Of a stretch of 64,000 nucleotides of DNA, positions 32,209-41,305 are shown in pieces. A model generated the notes under the pieces. The model was not told the DNA's origin. It made no database searches and was given only the letters and a program-made list of their open reading frames with translations. The DNA is from Streptococcus gallolyticus (GTDB taxonomy: Bacteria > Bacillota > Bacilli > Lactobacillales > Streptococcaceae): the NCBI GenBank assembly GCA_019794795.1, contig JAIMFC010000006.1, positions 1-64,000 on the forward strand, in the 5' to 3' direction. The position numbers and the translations under genes are program-made. Position 1 is the stretch's first letter, and each line of letters begins with the position of its first letter.

Positions 32209-35067
32209 ATGGCTGGAAATATCAAGGGGATTACGATTGAAATTGGTGGCGATACCCAACCCTTACAAGATGCACTTAAGGGTGTAAACAAACAAGCATC
32301 TGAAGCTACCAAAGAATTAAGACAGATTGATAAGGCTCTCAGGTTTGATACTGGCAATGTCACTCTTCTAACGCAAAAGCAGGAAGTCTTGGCAAAACAA
32401 GTCGAGACAACCAAAGAAAAATTAGCAACGCTCCGTCAAGCCCAATCTCAGGTGGAAGCTCAATTTAAGGCTGGAGATATTGGGGCAGACCAGTACCGTG
32501 CCTTTCAACGTGAGGTGGAAACTACTCAAAGGCTGCTAACGTCCTATGAAACTAAGTTAGCTGATGTGTCATCAACACTTGAGAATCACGGTCGAGCTAG
32601 TAGTTCAGCGGCTCAACAATTAGATAAACTCCAAGTGGAGCAGGGGCAGTTAGCAAGTGAGATGAACAAGGTCACGTCTCAATTTGAGTTACAAGAAAGT
32701 GCTTTGACATCCAGTAGTTCCGAAGCAGAACGTAATGCCATAGCCCAACAAAAGATTGGAGCACAGTCAGAAATTGTTTCTAAACAAATTTCCAATCTCG
32801 AAAAGCAACTAGCCCTGACAAAGAGAGAATATGGTGAGAATTCCATTGAAGCCAATAAGATGGAAGCTGAGTTGAACCAAGCAAAGACCGCTCTCAATAA
32901 CCTGAACAACGAGATGGATGAGACCAAATCCTCTGCCGATGGTGCTCAGGATGGCATGAAAGCCATGTCTGACACCATTCGGGCTGAGGCACTTCAAGCG
33001 ACCAGTGAGAAGCTAGCAAACATCTCTCAGAAAATCTTCGAAGTCGGAACAGAGTCCATGTCTGCGGCAGCTCAACTTCAAGCCAGCAATGCCCAATTCT
33101 CTACCGTATTTGGGGATATGGAGAATGCTGCTAAGGATGCCCTCAATAAGATTGGGGAAGAGATGGACATTGTTCCAGAGCGTCTTCAAGGCTCCTTCAC
33201 TCAGATGGCTTCCTTTGCCAAAACCTCTGGAATGGATACGGCTCAGGCTTTGGATCTGACCACTCGTGCCACCAGAGCAGCGGCTGATGGGGCAGCATTT
33301 TACGACAAATCCATCGAAGAAGTCACCGAAAACCTACAGTCCTTCCTCAAAGGAAACTATGAAAATGACGCAGCTCTAGGTATTTCTGCGACAGAAACCA
33401 CTCGTAATGCAGCGGCGAATAAGCTCTATGGAAAGTCCTTCAATGAACTATCAGAAGCTCAGAAGCAGTTAACCCTCCTTCAAATGGTAGAGGACGGCAA
33501 TGAGCTCTCTGGAGCCTTGGGACAAGCTGCAAGGGAATCAGACGGACTGGAAAACGTTCTGGGTAACTTAAGACAGTCTGGAACTAATGCTCTAGCAGCA
33601 ATCGGTCAACCGATTCTGGAGATGCTTATTCCAGTCTTTCAAAGTTTGGCAGACATTGTTAGTCAACTAGCGACTTGGTTTACCAACTTATCCAGTCCCA
33701 TCAAGGAAGTCGTCATTATCTTCACAGGTATTTTAGCCGTAGTAGGTATGTTACTTCCAGTTTTCTTGGGCTTACAGGTTGCGGCAGCCGCTATGGGGAC
33801 AACCGTTGTTGGAATGATAACGGCTTTTTTGCCGATTGTGGGGATTATTGTTGGTATTGTAGCTGCCATTACCTTACTGATTGTTGGGTTAAAAGAACTC
33901 TGGACGAATCACGAAGGCTTTCGAACGACTGTAATGGAAATCTGGAATAGTATCTATGCCTTTCTGACCATGATCATCCAGCAGATTTCTAGTTTTGTTA
34001 TGTCCATCTGGGGAACGCTAACCACATGGTGGGCTGAAAACCAGCAATTGATTCTAAATGCTGCAACCACGGTATGGAATGCCATCACTACGGTTATTCA
34101 AACGGTGATGACTATTCTTGGACCGCTCATCCAAGCAAGTTGGGAGAATATCAACCTCATCATTACAGCCGCTTGGGAGATGATAAAGATTGTGGTCGAG
34201 ACTGCTATCAATGTGGTACTTGGTATCATCAAGGCAGTCATGCAGGTTATCACTGGTGATTGGACTGGCGCTTGGGAAACCATCAAACAGGTCTTTTCGA
34301 TGGTATGGGAGGGCATTAAGTCCCTTATTTCCTTAGCTCTCAATTTCATCGCCCAGTACATCTTAACTGCTTGGACTGGTATTAAGAATACCATCTCAAA
34401 TGTACTATCTGCCATTAGTTCTGTTATTTCAACTATATGGTCAGCTATTCAAACGACAACATCCAGTGTCCTGTCTGCGATTGGTTCAACTGTTTCAACT
34501 ATCTGGAATGGTATCAGTAATACCGTATCCAACATCTTGACTGGCATCTCCAATACGGTTTCATCTGTTTGGAATGGTGTTAAAAATACCATTTCAAGTG
34601 CTATCAATGGTGCAAGAGATGCCGTGAGTAATGCCATCAATGCCATTAAAAATCTCTTTAACTTCCAAATCAGATGGCCGCATATTCCCCTTCCTCATTT
34701 TCGAGTGTCAGGCTCTGCCAATCCACTCGATTGGTTGAAGGGCGGAATCCCAAGAATCTCCATTGATTGGTATGCCAAAGGAGGAATTTTAACCAGACCA
34801 ACCGCATTTGGCGTAAACGGCAATAGCCTAATGGTAGGGGGTGAGGCTGGAAAAGAAGCAGTCTTGCCTTTAAATGAACAAACATTGGGTGCAATTGGTC
34901 GAGGAATCGCAAAGACCATGACAAGCAACCTGCCTACCATTCACATCACCATTACTGGAAATACGGTAAGGGAAGAGACTGACCTTCATCGACTAGCGGA
35001 GATGGTTGGAGAGAAACTCGTTTATGAATTAGAACGTCAGCAAGGATTGAGAGGAGTGAAACCATGA
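32209..35067 (+). CDS. Tape measure protein
   Basis: The 952-aa protein sets tail length. Residues 20-240 are coiled coil with many Gln, Glu and Lys. A glycine- and alanine-rich segment with hydrophobic helices (about 480-580; VVIIFTGILAVVGMLLPVFLGLQ) can cross a membrane. WNAITTVIQTVMTI, WNSIYAF, WNGISNTVSNIL and WNGVKNTISS are tandem Trp-containing repeats (about 590-810), a common tape measure feature. The end (PTAFGVNGNSLMVGGEAGKEAVLPL) is the conserved tail-tip block. The gene overlaps Dit by 4 bases. Confidence 0.94.
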   Translation: MAGNIKGITIEIGGDTQPLQDALKGVNKQASEATKELRQIDKALRFDTGNVTLLTQKQEVLAKQVETTKEKLATLRQAQSQVEAQFKAGDIGADQYRAFQREVETTQRLLTSYETKLADVSSTLENHGRASSSAAQQLDKLQVEQGQLASEMNKVTSQFELQESALTSSSSEAERNAIAQQKIGAQSEIVSKQISNLEKQLALTKREYGENSIEANKMEAELNQAKTALNNLNNEMDETKSSADGAQDGMKAMSDTIRAEALQATSEKLANISQKIFEVGTESMSAAAQLQASNAQFSTVFGDMENAAKDALNKIGEEMDIVPERLQGSFTQMASFAKTSGMDTAQALDLTTRATRAAADGAAFYDKSIEEVTENLQSFLKGNYENDAALGISATETTRNAAANKLYGKSFNELSEAQKQLTLLQMVEDGNELSGALGQAARESDGLENVLGNLRQSGTNALAAIGQPILEMLIPVFQSLADIVSQLATWFTNLSSPIKEVVIIFTGILAVVGMLLPVFLGLQVAAAAMGTTVVGMITAFLPIVGIIVGIVAAITLLIVGLKELWTNHEGFRTTVMEIWNSIYAFLTMIIQQISSFVMSIWGTLTTWWAENQQLILNAATTVWNAITTVIQTVMTILGPLIQASWENINLIITAAWEMIKIVVETAINVVLGIIKAVMQVITGDWTGAWETIKQVFSMVWEGIKSLISLALNFIAQYILTAWTGIKNTISNVLSAISSVISTIWSAIQTTTSSVLSAIGSTVSTIWNGISNTVSNILTGISNTVSSVWNGVKNTISSAINGARDAVSNAINAIKNLFNFQIRWPHIPLPHFRVSGSANPLDWLKGGIPRISIDWYAKGGILTRPTAFGVNGNSLMVGGEAGKEAVLPLNEQTLGAIGRGIAKTMTSNLPTIHITITGNTVREETDLHRLAEMVGEKLVYELERQQGLRGVKP

Positions 35068-35786
35068 TTAGACATAATGCATTAACCATTGGTGGAGTGT
35101 CCACGAGTTCTTTTCCTTTTAAGGTAATCGTGGAAGATAGTCCTTCAATCACAGTAAGTGAAAGTAAGACGCAATTGATAGAACACCAAGGCCTGTCAGG
35201 AGCGGTTCTTCAAACCAATCCTCGCAGAAGTGTCATGGAACTGAGCTACACCCTCTATCTTGTAAAACCTAGTGAAGAACAGTTATTATCCTTTTTGAAG
35301 CTATTTTTGAAAGAAGGATTTTGGCTTGAGAACGCTAGTTTCAAGACCATACGCTTTTGGTGTTACAAGGTACACCATACTCCAGTTCAAAAGGATAAGC
35401 TGGGGGTGTATGAGTTTAAGGTTACATTTTCTTGTCACCCAACCAAGTGGTTCAAAACGACGACCTCGCAGGTGTTTAGGACTAGTGGTACTTTTAGAAG
35501 TCAAGGTTCAGCCATTGCTTTTCCGAAGATTACCATAAGTGGCAACTCGACTAGTGAAACTAGCTTTACGATTGGGGATGATGTCATCCGCTTGGAGCGA
35601 TTACAAGAAACACTCATTATGGATAATAATCCTAGTCAGCCAAGTTTTAGGACACAAAGAGGTCAGCCTGTAAAATGGTCTGGCGATTTTATTTCCATTG
35701 ATGCGGCCAGAAATGACTCGGTTGGAGTTGTCTTAGGTGCTGGCATTACATCATTAACAATAGAAACGAATTGGGGGTGGGCTTAG
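35064..35786 (+). CDS. Distal tail protein (Dit)
   Basis: The 240-aa protein begins MIRHNALTIGGVSTSSFPFKVIVEDSPS, the normal start of streptococcal Dit proteins, with ELSYTLYLVKPSEEQLLSFLKLFLKEGFWLENAS and FKVTFSCHPTKWFKTT in the N-terminal belt domain. It forms the hub between tail tube and tip. The Tal gene begins within its last base. Confidence 0.9.
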   Translation: MIRHNALTIGGVSTSSFPFKVIVEDSPSITVSESKTQLIEHQGLSGAVLQTNPRRSVMELSYTLYLVKPSEEQLLSFLKLFLKEGFWLENASFKTIRFWCYKVHHTPVQKDKLGVYEFKVTFSCHPTKWFKTTTSQVFRTSGTFRSQGSAIAFPKITISGNSTSETSFTIGDDVIRLERLQETLIMDNNPSQPSFRTQRGQPVKWSGDFISIDAARNDSVGVVLGAGITSLTIETNWGWA

Positions 35787-38700
35787 TGTTATCATTATTG
35801 GACAAAACTGTTCGAACGGCAAAATGGCATGGAAAACCACTCCCAGAAACCATTAAGGCAAGTGTCAAAGAAACCTTGAATGGGGATTTTGTCCTGAACT
35901 TTACCTATCCGATCACAGATAGCGGATTATTTCGAGAGTTAAAAGAGGACTACCTCGTTCGTAGTCCAGTTCCAGTATTGGGACACCAATTGTTTCGGAT
36001 AAAGAAAGTCATTGAAGGAGACACCAGTCTTGAAGTTGTGGCCTATCACATATCAGATGACATCATGACAAGGTTGGTATCGCCATTTAGGTGTGAACAG
36101 GTACCCTGTGCAACAGCACTATCAAGCATGGTCATGGCAAGTAAGTCTCCATTGGGAGATTTTTCTTTTACCAGCGACATTGTCAAGAACAGAACCTATA
36201 CAACAGATAAGGAACAGACGCTATACTCCAGCCTGTTGGATGGCAAACATTCTATTATCGGAACTTGGGAGGGGGAACTGGTTCGTGATAATCTTGCCCT
36301 AACTATAAAGAGTGAGCGAGGACAAGACCGTGGGGTAGTCATCTCTACTCACTACAATTTGAAAAAGTATCAGAGAACAAAAGAAAGTTCACAGATTATC
36401 ACTCGAATCCATGCCACTTCAAGGTTTAAACAAGAGGGGCAGGATAGGGAAACTGAACTTCAAGTCACAGTAGACAGTCCACTGATAAACTCCTATCCTT
36501 TCATCAATGAGGTGACCTATACCAATAATAACCTCAGATCTCGTCAAGAGTTAATAGAGTGGGCTAGTAGCAAGTTTCGCTTAGAGGGAATTGATAAACC
36601 AAAAGATGCCATCATCATTGAGGCATTTGAGTTAGATGGTCAAACGGTTCATCTAGGCGATACAGTGACTTTAAAAAGCAAGCTACACGGGGTTGATGTG
36701 AGGAAGAAAGCCATCGCTTATGATTATGATCCTTTAGCTAAGAATTACCGTTCTATCACATTTGATGATAAGGCAAGTATCGGAACAGGTAAAACTGGTG
36801 GAAGCTTAACTACACTAGCAAATAATCTCCTTGATGGGAATAAGCGGAGTGAGGATGTTGCTGTTGAAATTGCCCTTGAGAATGCCAACAGAGCCTTTGA
36901 TGCAGAATTTAAGAAACGTCAAGTAGCCATAGATAACGCTATCGAACAGGCTCAAAGTCATGGGGAGGTATATGCGGATCGATTAAAGGCTAGCATTGAT
37001 AATGAACTTACTTCTATTCACCAACAGATGCGGCAACAGGAAGAGGAGCAGCAACGCACAACTCGTGATTTATTGGCAAAGGCTGGGGTAAATACGAACC
37101 TAGCCACGGAAGCCAAACTGAAGGCAGAACAGGCTCAAACTGGGGCAACTGAAGCCCTCAGAAGGGCAGAACAAGCCAAGCTTGATGCCATTCAAGAAGC
37201 TAACCGATTGACTTCAACGGAGCGTAGTCAGACAGAGTCAAAGATTGCGACAGCTAAATCACAAGCTATCTCTGAAGCTAGTCGATTGGTTGACGTAGCA
37301 AAATCACTATTAGGTGGACAGTTGGCTACAGTAAGTACCAATCTCTCGCAAACCAAGGAGGATATAAAACTTCTTGCGAGTAAGCAACTGGTGGATAGTC
37401 TGACTGGTCGAGTATCCGGTGCAGAATCCATGATTCAAGTGCAAGCAGACCAAATTTCTCAGCGAGTAAAGACTAGCGATTTTAACCAAGCAAAACAGAG
37501 AATCGAAACTGCAGAGTCAACGATTACTCAATTGGGGAATCGTATTACAACTGAAATCAGTCAAGTGGATGCGAAAATTCCAACTAGCCTAGATGGTCTC
37601 AATTTGATGACTGGTACTCGTGATTGGTCGAATAAAGGAAATGCCTGGCATTTAGGAAACAATTGGTCTACTGAAACGGAGAATTTTAGGGGACTAGTAG
37701 TTCGTTCGACTCAAGCGGGTTATAACGGAAGTCATCAGAATATTGTTGTGAAAGCAGGAGATGTCATTACTTTTAGCTTTTATGCCAAAGCGAATCAGCC
37801 ACTTTCTTCCATCAAAGTTTCAGCGATTTGGTCCGGTTCTAGTGTCTATCGTGCTCCAGTCGCAAGAGTGAGGGAATCGGACGATATTATATCTGTCACC
37901 AGTGACTGGAAACGCTACTGGAAAACAGTTCATGTCTTATCTGATGGATCACTCCAATTTCGAACGGAGTATAATGCAAGCACAATCCCTAATGGGAATA
38001 AATTCTACGTGGCAGGATTGAAAGTCGCAAAGACCTCACTAGATACAGGTTATTCAGAAAATCCAGCAGATATAGCTGGTGAATTGACCACCCAACGGAC
38101 ACTCATCACTCAAACGGCTTCTGGTGTAGAGCAGGTTTCTACAAGATTAACCGAGGCGAGTGGAAAGATTTCTAGTAGTGAAACACAGATTCGACAATTA
38201 GTTTCGGATGTATCCTCAAAGGTCAGTCAGACGGATTTCAATAACTTGAAACGAACTGTTGAAGGACATACTACATCCATCCAACAGACGCAACAATCTA
38301 TTTTGCTTAAGGCTGATAAGACCGTTCTTGAAGGGGTCAAAACCACCGCTGACAATGCCTTGGCTAAGGCCAACACAAACGCTAGTCAGATTACCCAAAC
38401 CAAGGCAGACCTACGGATTGCAAATGACGCTATTTCACAGAAAGTCGCAAAGACTGACTTTAATAGCTTAATCGGTCGAGTAACAAGTGCAGAAACCACT
38501 ATCCGAACACAGGCTGGGCAAATTGAACAACGACTAACAAGTACGCAAGTTGAATCTGCCATTAACGCAAAAGGCTACCAAACCAAGTCTCAGGTAGATT
38601 CCAATATTTCGGGTCGTGGCTATCTTACGAGCAGTTCGTTACAACCTTATGCGACGACAACCAGTGTGCAGAACTTGGTCAAAACAACCTCTGATAGTTT

Positions 38701-40333
38701 CACTCAACGAATCAGTCAAACGGAAAGCAGAATCCCAACCTCAGTTTCACATCGTAATTTGATAGCTGGTACTTCGGATAGATGGGGTGCTTATCAGACG
38801 ATAAATGCCAATAGTAACTGGATAGCATCATTAGGAAGAGTGCAATTTGGGGATAGTAGTGGAATTTATGTTGGGTCAAAAGTGCATTTATATGTTCATA
38901 TCTCAGCGGATGAGATTATCTTTGACCCTGCGGTGACGACTCGTACTATGAAACTTCAAGGTCCAATCTTGGATAGTCAAAATGTTTGGACATGGACCAA
39001 CTGGAATTTGTATCACCCTTTCTACAATAAATGGAGCAGTAATCTGACGACGGGTAACAATTATCGATTAATCAAACTAACCTCTACCGTCAGTCAAGAG
39101 ATGTACCAACACTCTAAAGGCTTTGAACTTCAAGTCAGAATCGATGGAGTTAAAACTGGTAAGTTCCATGTGAGAGCTTTAATGGTATCAACTGGTGATA
39201 TCTTTCCAGACTATTGGACACCGTCATTAGACGACTTTACGACAGTGACCGCCTTTCATGAAGTGCGGGATACTGTAAGTAGTCACACTCGGACCATTGG
39301 AGATCACACCAATCAAATCAGTCAGGTTGTTCAAACGGCTACTGGGATTGTGGCACGAGTTGGCAATCTAGAAACAAGTCGAGCAACAACTGCCACAGTA
39401 AATGCCATTCAAACGCAGGTTTCAACACTTGCAGGGGCGTGGTCGGTTCGAAATCTGACCAGTGCAGGGACAGTCCTGAGTCAGCTCAATCTTAATAAGG
39501 ATGGCACAGTCAAGATTGATGGAAAACTCGTTCAAATTACAGGCACTACCTATATCCAGGATGGAGTGATTGCGAGCGGTAAGATTGCCAGTCTTGATGC
39601 AGGCAAGATTACGTCAGGCATCATCTCAGCAGCTCGAATTGGAGCAGAAGCTATCACTGCGGATAAGTTAAAGGTTGACCAGGCTTTCTTTACCAAGTTT
39701 ATGGCAACGGAAGCTTACCTCAAGCAGTTATTTGCCAAATCTGCCTTTATAACCCAAGTGCAGTCAGTAACCCTATCTGCCAACAAAATTTCAGGCGGTA
39801 TTTTGTCAGCAATCAACGGAGCTATGAAAATCAATCTATCACTTGGAAACATCAAGTTCTATACCAACTCTCCATCCATTTCTCGTGAGGTTAGTGGTTA
39901 TCCTCACCAGTGGGTTTCATTTGAAACAGGTACCTCAAACGGTAAGCCATGTGGTGTAACCATTATCGGTTCCAATAGATGGAACAACTGGAATGCCAAT
40001 GACGGCGGCTTTGTGGGAATTCGAGCATGGAACGGTACAGATACCGACCAAATTGATGTGGTAGGCGATAAGGTACGTTTAGCTAGTGCTCCATATACCA
40101 ATCCAGATGGTTGGGAGATCGTAACGTTGCCTAACCGACTGAGTATTGATGCCTTTAAAGCATCTGATCGACCAAGTTCCATTTTGAATATCGGTGATAT
40201 CCGCATCTATCGAAATGGGACAACCTATGTCAGCTTGAAAGACGTACTTCATCAATTCAATCACAATTTTAAACACTTAGTAAATATCACAGGTCGAGGT
40301 GACGTCATCTTGACATGGGACACAATTAAATAA
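35786..40333 (+). CDS. Tail-associated lysin/receptor-binding tip protein (Tal), 1515 aa
   Basis: The start is GTG at 35786, overlapping the Dit stop, after a G-rich site; the upstream TTG is less likely. Residues 1-350 match the gp27-like ring domain of phage tail endopeptidases (SLLDKTVRTAKWHGKPLPETIK; ITRIHATSRFKQEGQDRE). A long coiled-coil region follows, with repeated units of the form ..QTRLISQTASGVEQVSTRLTE and VSSKVSQTDFNNLKRTVEGHTTSIQQTQ. Two copies of a carbohydrate-binding-like module (each starting NLMTGTRDWSNKGNAWHLG or NLIAGTSDRWGAYQTI, about 600-755 and 990-1150) are visible. The end holds a fibre tip (about 1330-1515). It contacts the cell surface and probably sets host range. 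Confidence 0.85.
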   Translation: MLSLLDKTVRTAKWHGKPLPETIKASVKETLNGDFVLNFTYPITDSGLFRELKEDYLVRSPVPVLGHQLFRIKKVIEGDTSLEVVAYHISDDIMTRLVSPFRCEQVPCATALSSMVMASKSPLGDFSFTSDIVKNRTYTTDKEQTLYSSLLDGKHSIIGTWEGELVRDNLALTIKSERGQDRGVVISTHYNLKKYQRTKESSQIITRIHATSRFKQEGQDRETELQVTVDSPLINSYPFINEVTYTNNNLRSRQELIEWASSKFRLEGIDKPKDAIIIEAFELDGQTVHLGDTVTLKSKLHGVDVRKKAIAYDYDPLAKNYRSITFDDKASIGTGKTGGSLTTLANNLLDGNKRSEDVAVEIALENANRAFDAEFKKRQVAIDNAIEQAQSHGEVYADRLKASIDNELTSIHQQMRQQEEEQQRTTRDLLAKAGVNTNLATEAKLKAEQAQTGATEALRRAEQAKLDAIQEANRLTSTERSQTESKIATAKSQAISEASRLVDVAKSLLGGQLATVSTNLSQTKEDIKLLASKQLVDSLTGRVSGAESMIQVQADQISQRVKTSDFNQAKQRIETAESTITQLGNRITTEISQVDAKIPTSLDGLNLMTGTRDWSNKGNAWHLGNNWSTETENFRGLVVRSTQAGYNGSHQNIVVKAGDVITFSFYAKANQPLSSIKVSAIWSGSSVYRAPVARVRESDDIISVTSDWKRYWKTVHVLSDGSLQFRTEYNASTIPNGNKFYVAGLKVAKTSLDTGYSENPADIAGELTTQRTLITQTASGVEQVSTRLTEASGKISSSETQIRQLVSDVSSKVSQTDFNNLKRTVEGHTTSIQQTQQSILLKADKTVLEGVKTTADNALAKANTNASQITQTKADLRIANDAISQKVAKTDFNSLIGRVTSAETTIRTQAGQIEQRLTSTQVESAINAKGYQTKSQVDSNISGRGYLTSSSLQPYATTTSVQNLVKTTSDSFTQRISQTESRIPTSVSHRNLIAGTSDRWGAYQTINANSNWIASLGRVQFGDSSGIYVGSKVHLYVHISADEIIFDPAVTTRTMKLQGPILDSQNVWTWTNWNLYHPFYNKWSSNLTTGNNYRLIKLTSTVSQEMYQHSKGFELQVRIDGVKTGKFHVRALMVSTGDIFPDYWTPSLDDFTTVTAFHEVRDTVSSHTRTIGDHTNQISQVVQTATGIVARVGNLETSRATTATVNAIQTQVSTLAGAWSVRNLTSAGTVLSQLNLNKDGTVKIDGKLVQITGTTYIQDGVIASGKIASLDAGKITSGIISAARIGAEAITADKLKVDQAFFTKFMATEAYLKQLFAKSAFITQVQSVTLSANKISGGILSAINGAMKINLSLGNIKFYTNSPSISREVSGYPHQWVSFETGTSNGKPCGVTIIGSNRWNNWNANDGGFVGIRAWNGTDTDQIDVVGDKVRLASAPYTNPDGWEIVTLPNRLSIDAFKASDRPSSILNIGDIRIYRNGTTYVSLKDVLHQFNHNFKHLVNITGRGDVILTWDTIK

Positions 40334-40345
40334 AGGAGTTCACAG

Positions 40346-40552
40346 ATGAATCTAGAACAAATCAACCAATCACTTAAACTAACTATCCAGGAGCTTGTCA
40401 CCAAGCTATCTGATGAAATCACCGCTAAGAACCTCATTGCCATCCAATTGGTGGAAAGGGATGAGGAACTTAGCCTATTGCGTAAAGAGAAACAGGAATT
40501 GACTGAGTTATTAGAAGTTCAGACAAAACCTGAAGAAGGGAAAGGAGAATAG
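40346..40552 (+). CDS. Small coiled-coil protein of the tail-lysis border (68 aa)
   Basis: Begins MNLEQINQSLKLTIQELVTKLSDE and ends LEVQTKPEEGKGE. Heptad-spaced Leu and Ile residues run over almost the entire length, so it is probably a coiled coil. Its place between Tal and the DUF-like gene suggests a tail-fibre accessory or chaperone. No family is recognised. Confidence 0.6.
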   Translation: MNLEQINQSLKLTIQELVTKLSDEITAKNLIAIQLVERDEELSLLRKEKQELTELLEVQTKPEEGKGE

Positions 40553-40557
40553 TTCTC

Positions 40558-40926
40558 ATGGCACTTCTCAATATTGACAAAGTAACAGAACCATTTGATT
40601 TGGAGACAGCTCTCGCTTACATGCGTAAGAATGGAGAGTTCATTCGTTGTAAGACAGCAGAGCAGGATTTTTACATGTATCTTGAAGAAGTAAGGCGACC
40701 TGCCATAAAAAATGGAAAGCGGCAGTTGGTTACAACAGAAACAGTTTGGGCTTTTAATCAGTGGGGTAGTACGACATTAACTCTGAACCTTTCTGATTTA
40801 TTCCATGATTGTTTTTATCTGATGCGGTTTGATGAGAACGGTCAACCGGATTGGTCAGACCCTACCATTGTGCAGGAAGGTTCAGTAGAAAGTGAGGTGA
40901 CCGATGAAGGAACTGTTAACTCTTAA
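40558..40926 (+). CDS. Conserved siphophage protein before holin (122 aa)
   Basis: Begins MALLNIDKVTEPFDLETALAYMRKNGEFI. It has mixed alpha/beta character and an acidic C-terminus (QEGSVESEVTDEGTVNS). It overlaps the holin by 23 bases. Proteins of this type are common at the tail-lysis border of streptococcal phages, of unknown role. Nothing in it looks like a membrane segment. Confidence 0.6.
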   Translation: MALLNIDKVTEPFDLETALAYMRKNGEFIRCKTAEQDFYMYLEEVRRPAIKNGKRQLVTTETVWAFNQWGSTTLTLNLSDLFHDCFYLMRFDENGQPDWSDPTIVQEGSVESEVTDEGTVNS

Positions 40927-41299
40927 TAAGATTTTATTTTCCATGATTGGAGGCTTGATTGGTAGTCTATTTGGAGAGTTGGATGGGATCCTATATGCCC
41001 TACTTGTCTTCATTATTATTGACTATCTAACAGGAATTTTTGCGGCGGTTGTAGAGAAACAATTGTCTAGTAGTATCGGTTTTCGTGGCATCTTTAAAAA
41101 GATAGCCATTTTATTTTTAGTTTCACTAGGTCATTTAATTGATACTGCAATCATCAAGCAGGGTGGAACGATTCGAACCATGGTCATTTTCTTTTATCTC
41201 AGTAATGAGGGGTTAAGTATTTTAGAAAATACCGTTCGAATTGGTCTACCAATACCTGAGAAACTACAAGCAATCTTAAAACAAATCAACGAGAGGTGA
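40904..41299 (+). CDS. Phage holin (toxin secretion/phage lysis holin family)
   Basis: The 131-aa membrane protein has hydrophobic segments at about 10-22 (FSMIGGLIGSLFG), 28-48 (ILYALLVFIIIDYLTGIFAAV), 64-80 (FKKIAILFLVSLGHLID) and 92-105 (MVIFFYLSNEGLSI). The DYLTG.FAA..E motif and NEGLSILEN segment mark the Cph1/phi29-type holin family (holin_4). It opens the membrane at the time of lysis to let the lysin reach the wall. It overlaps the previous gene and precedes the lysin. Confidence 0.9.
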   Translation: MKELLTLNKILFSMIGGLIGSLFGELDGILYALLVFIIIDYLTGIFAAVVEKQLSSSIGFRGIFKKIAILFLVSLGHLIDTAIIKQGGTIRTMVIFFYLSNEGLSILENTVRIGLPIPEKLQAILKQINER

Positions 41300-41305
41300 G
41301 AAGAT

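Noticed and set aside
35786-40333. Diversity-generating retroelement target in Tal
   Set aside because: No reverse transcriptase or template repeat is visible in the window.
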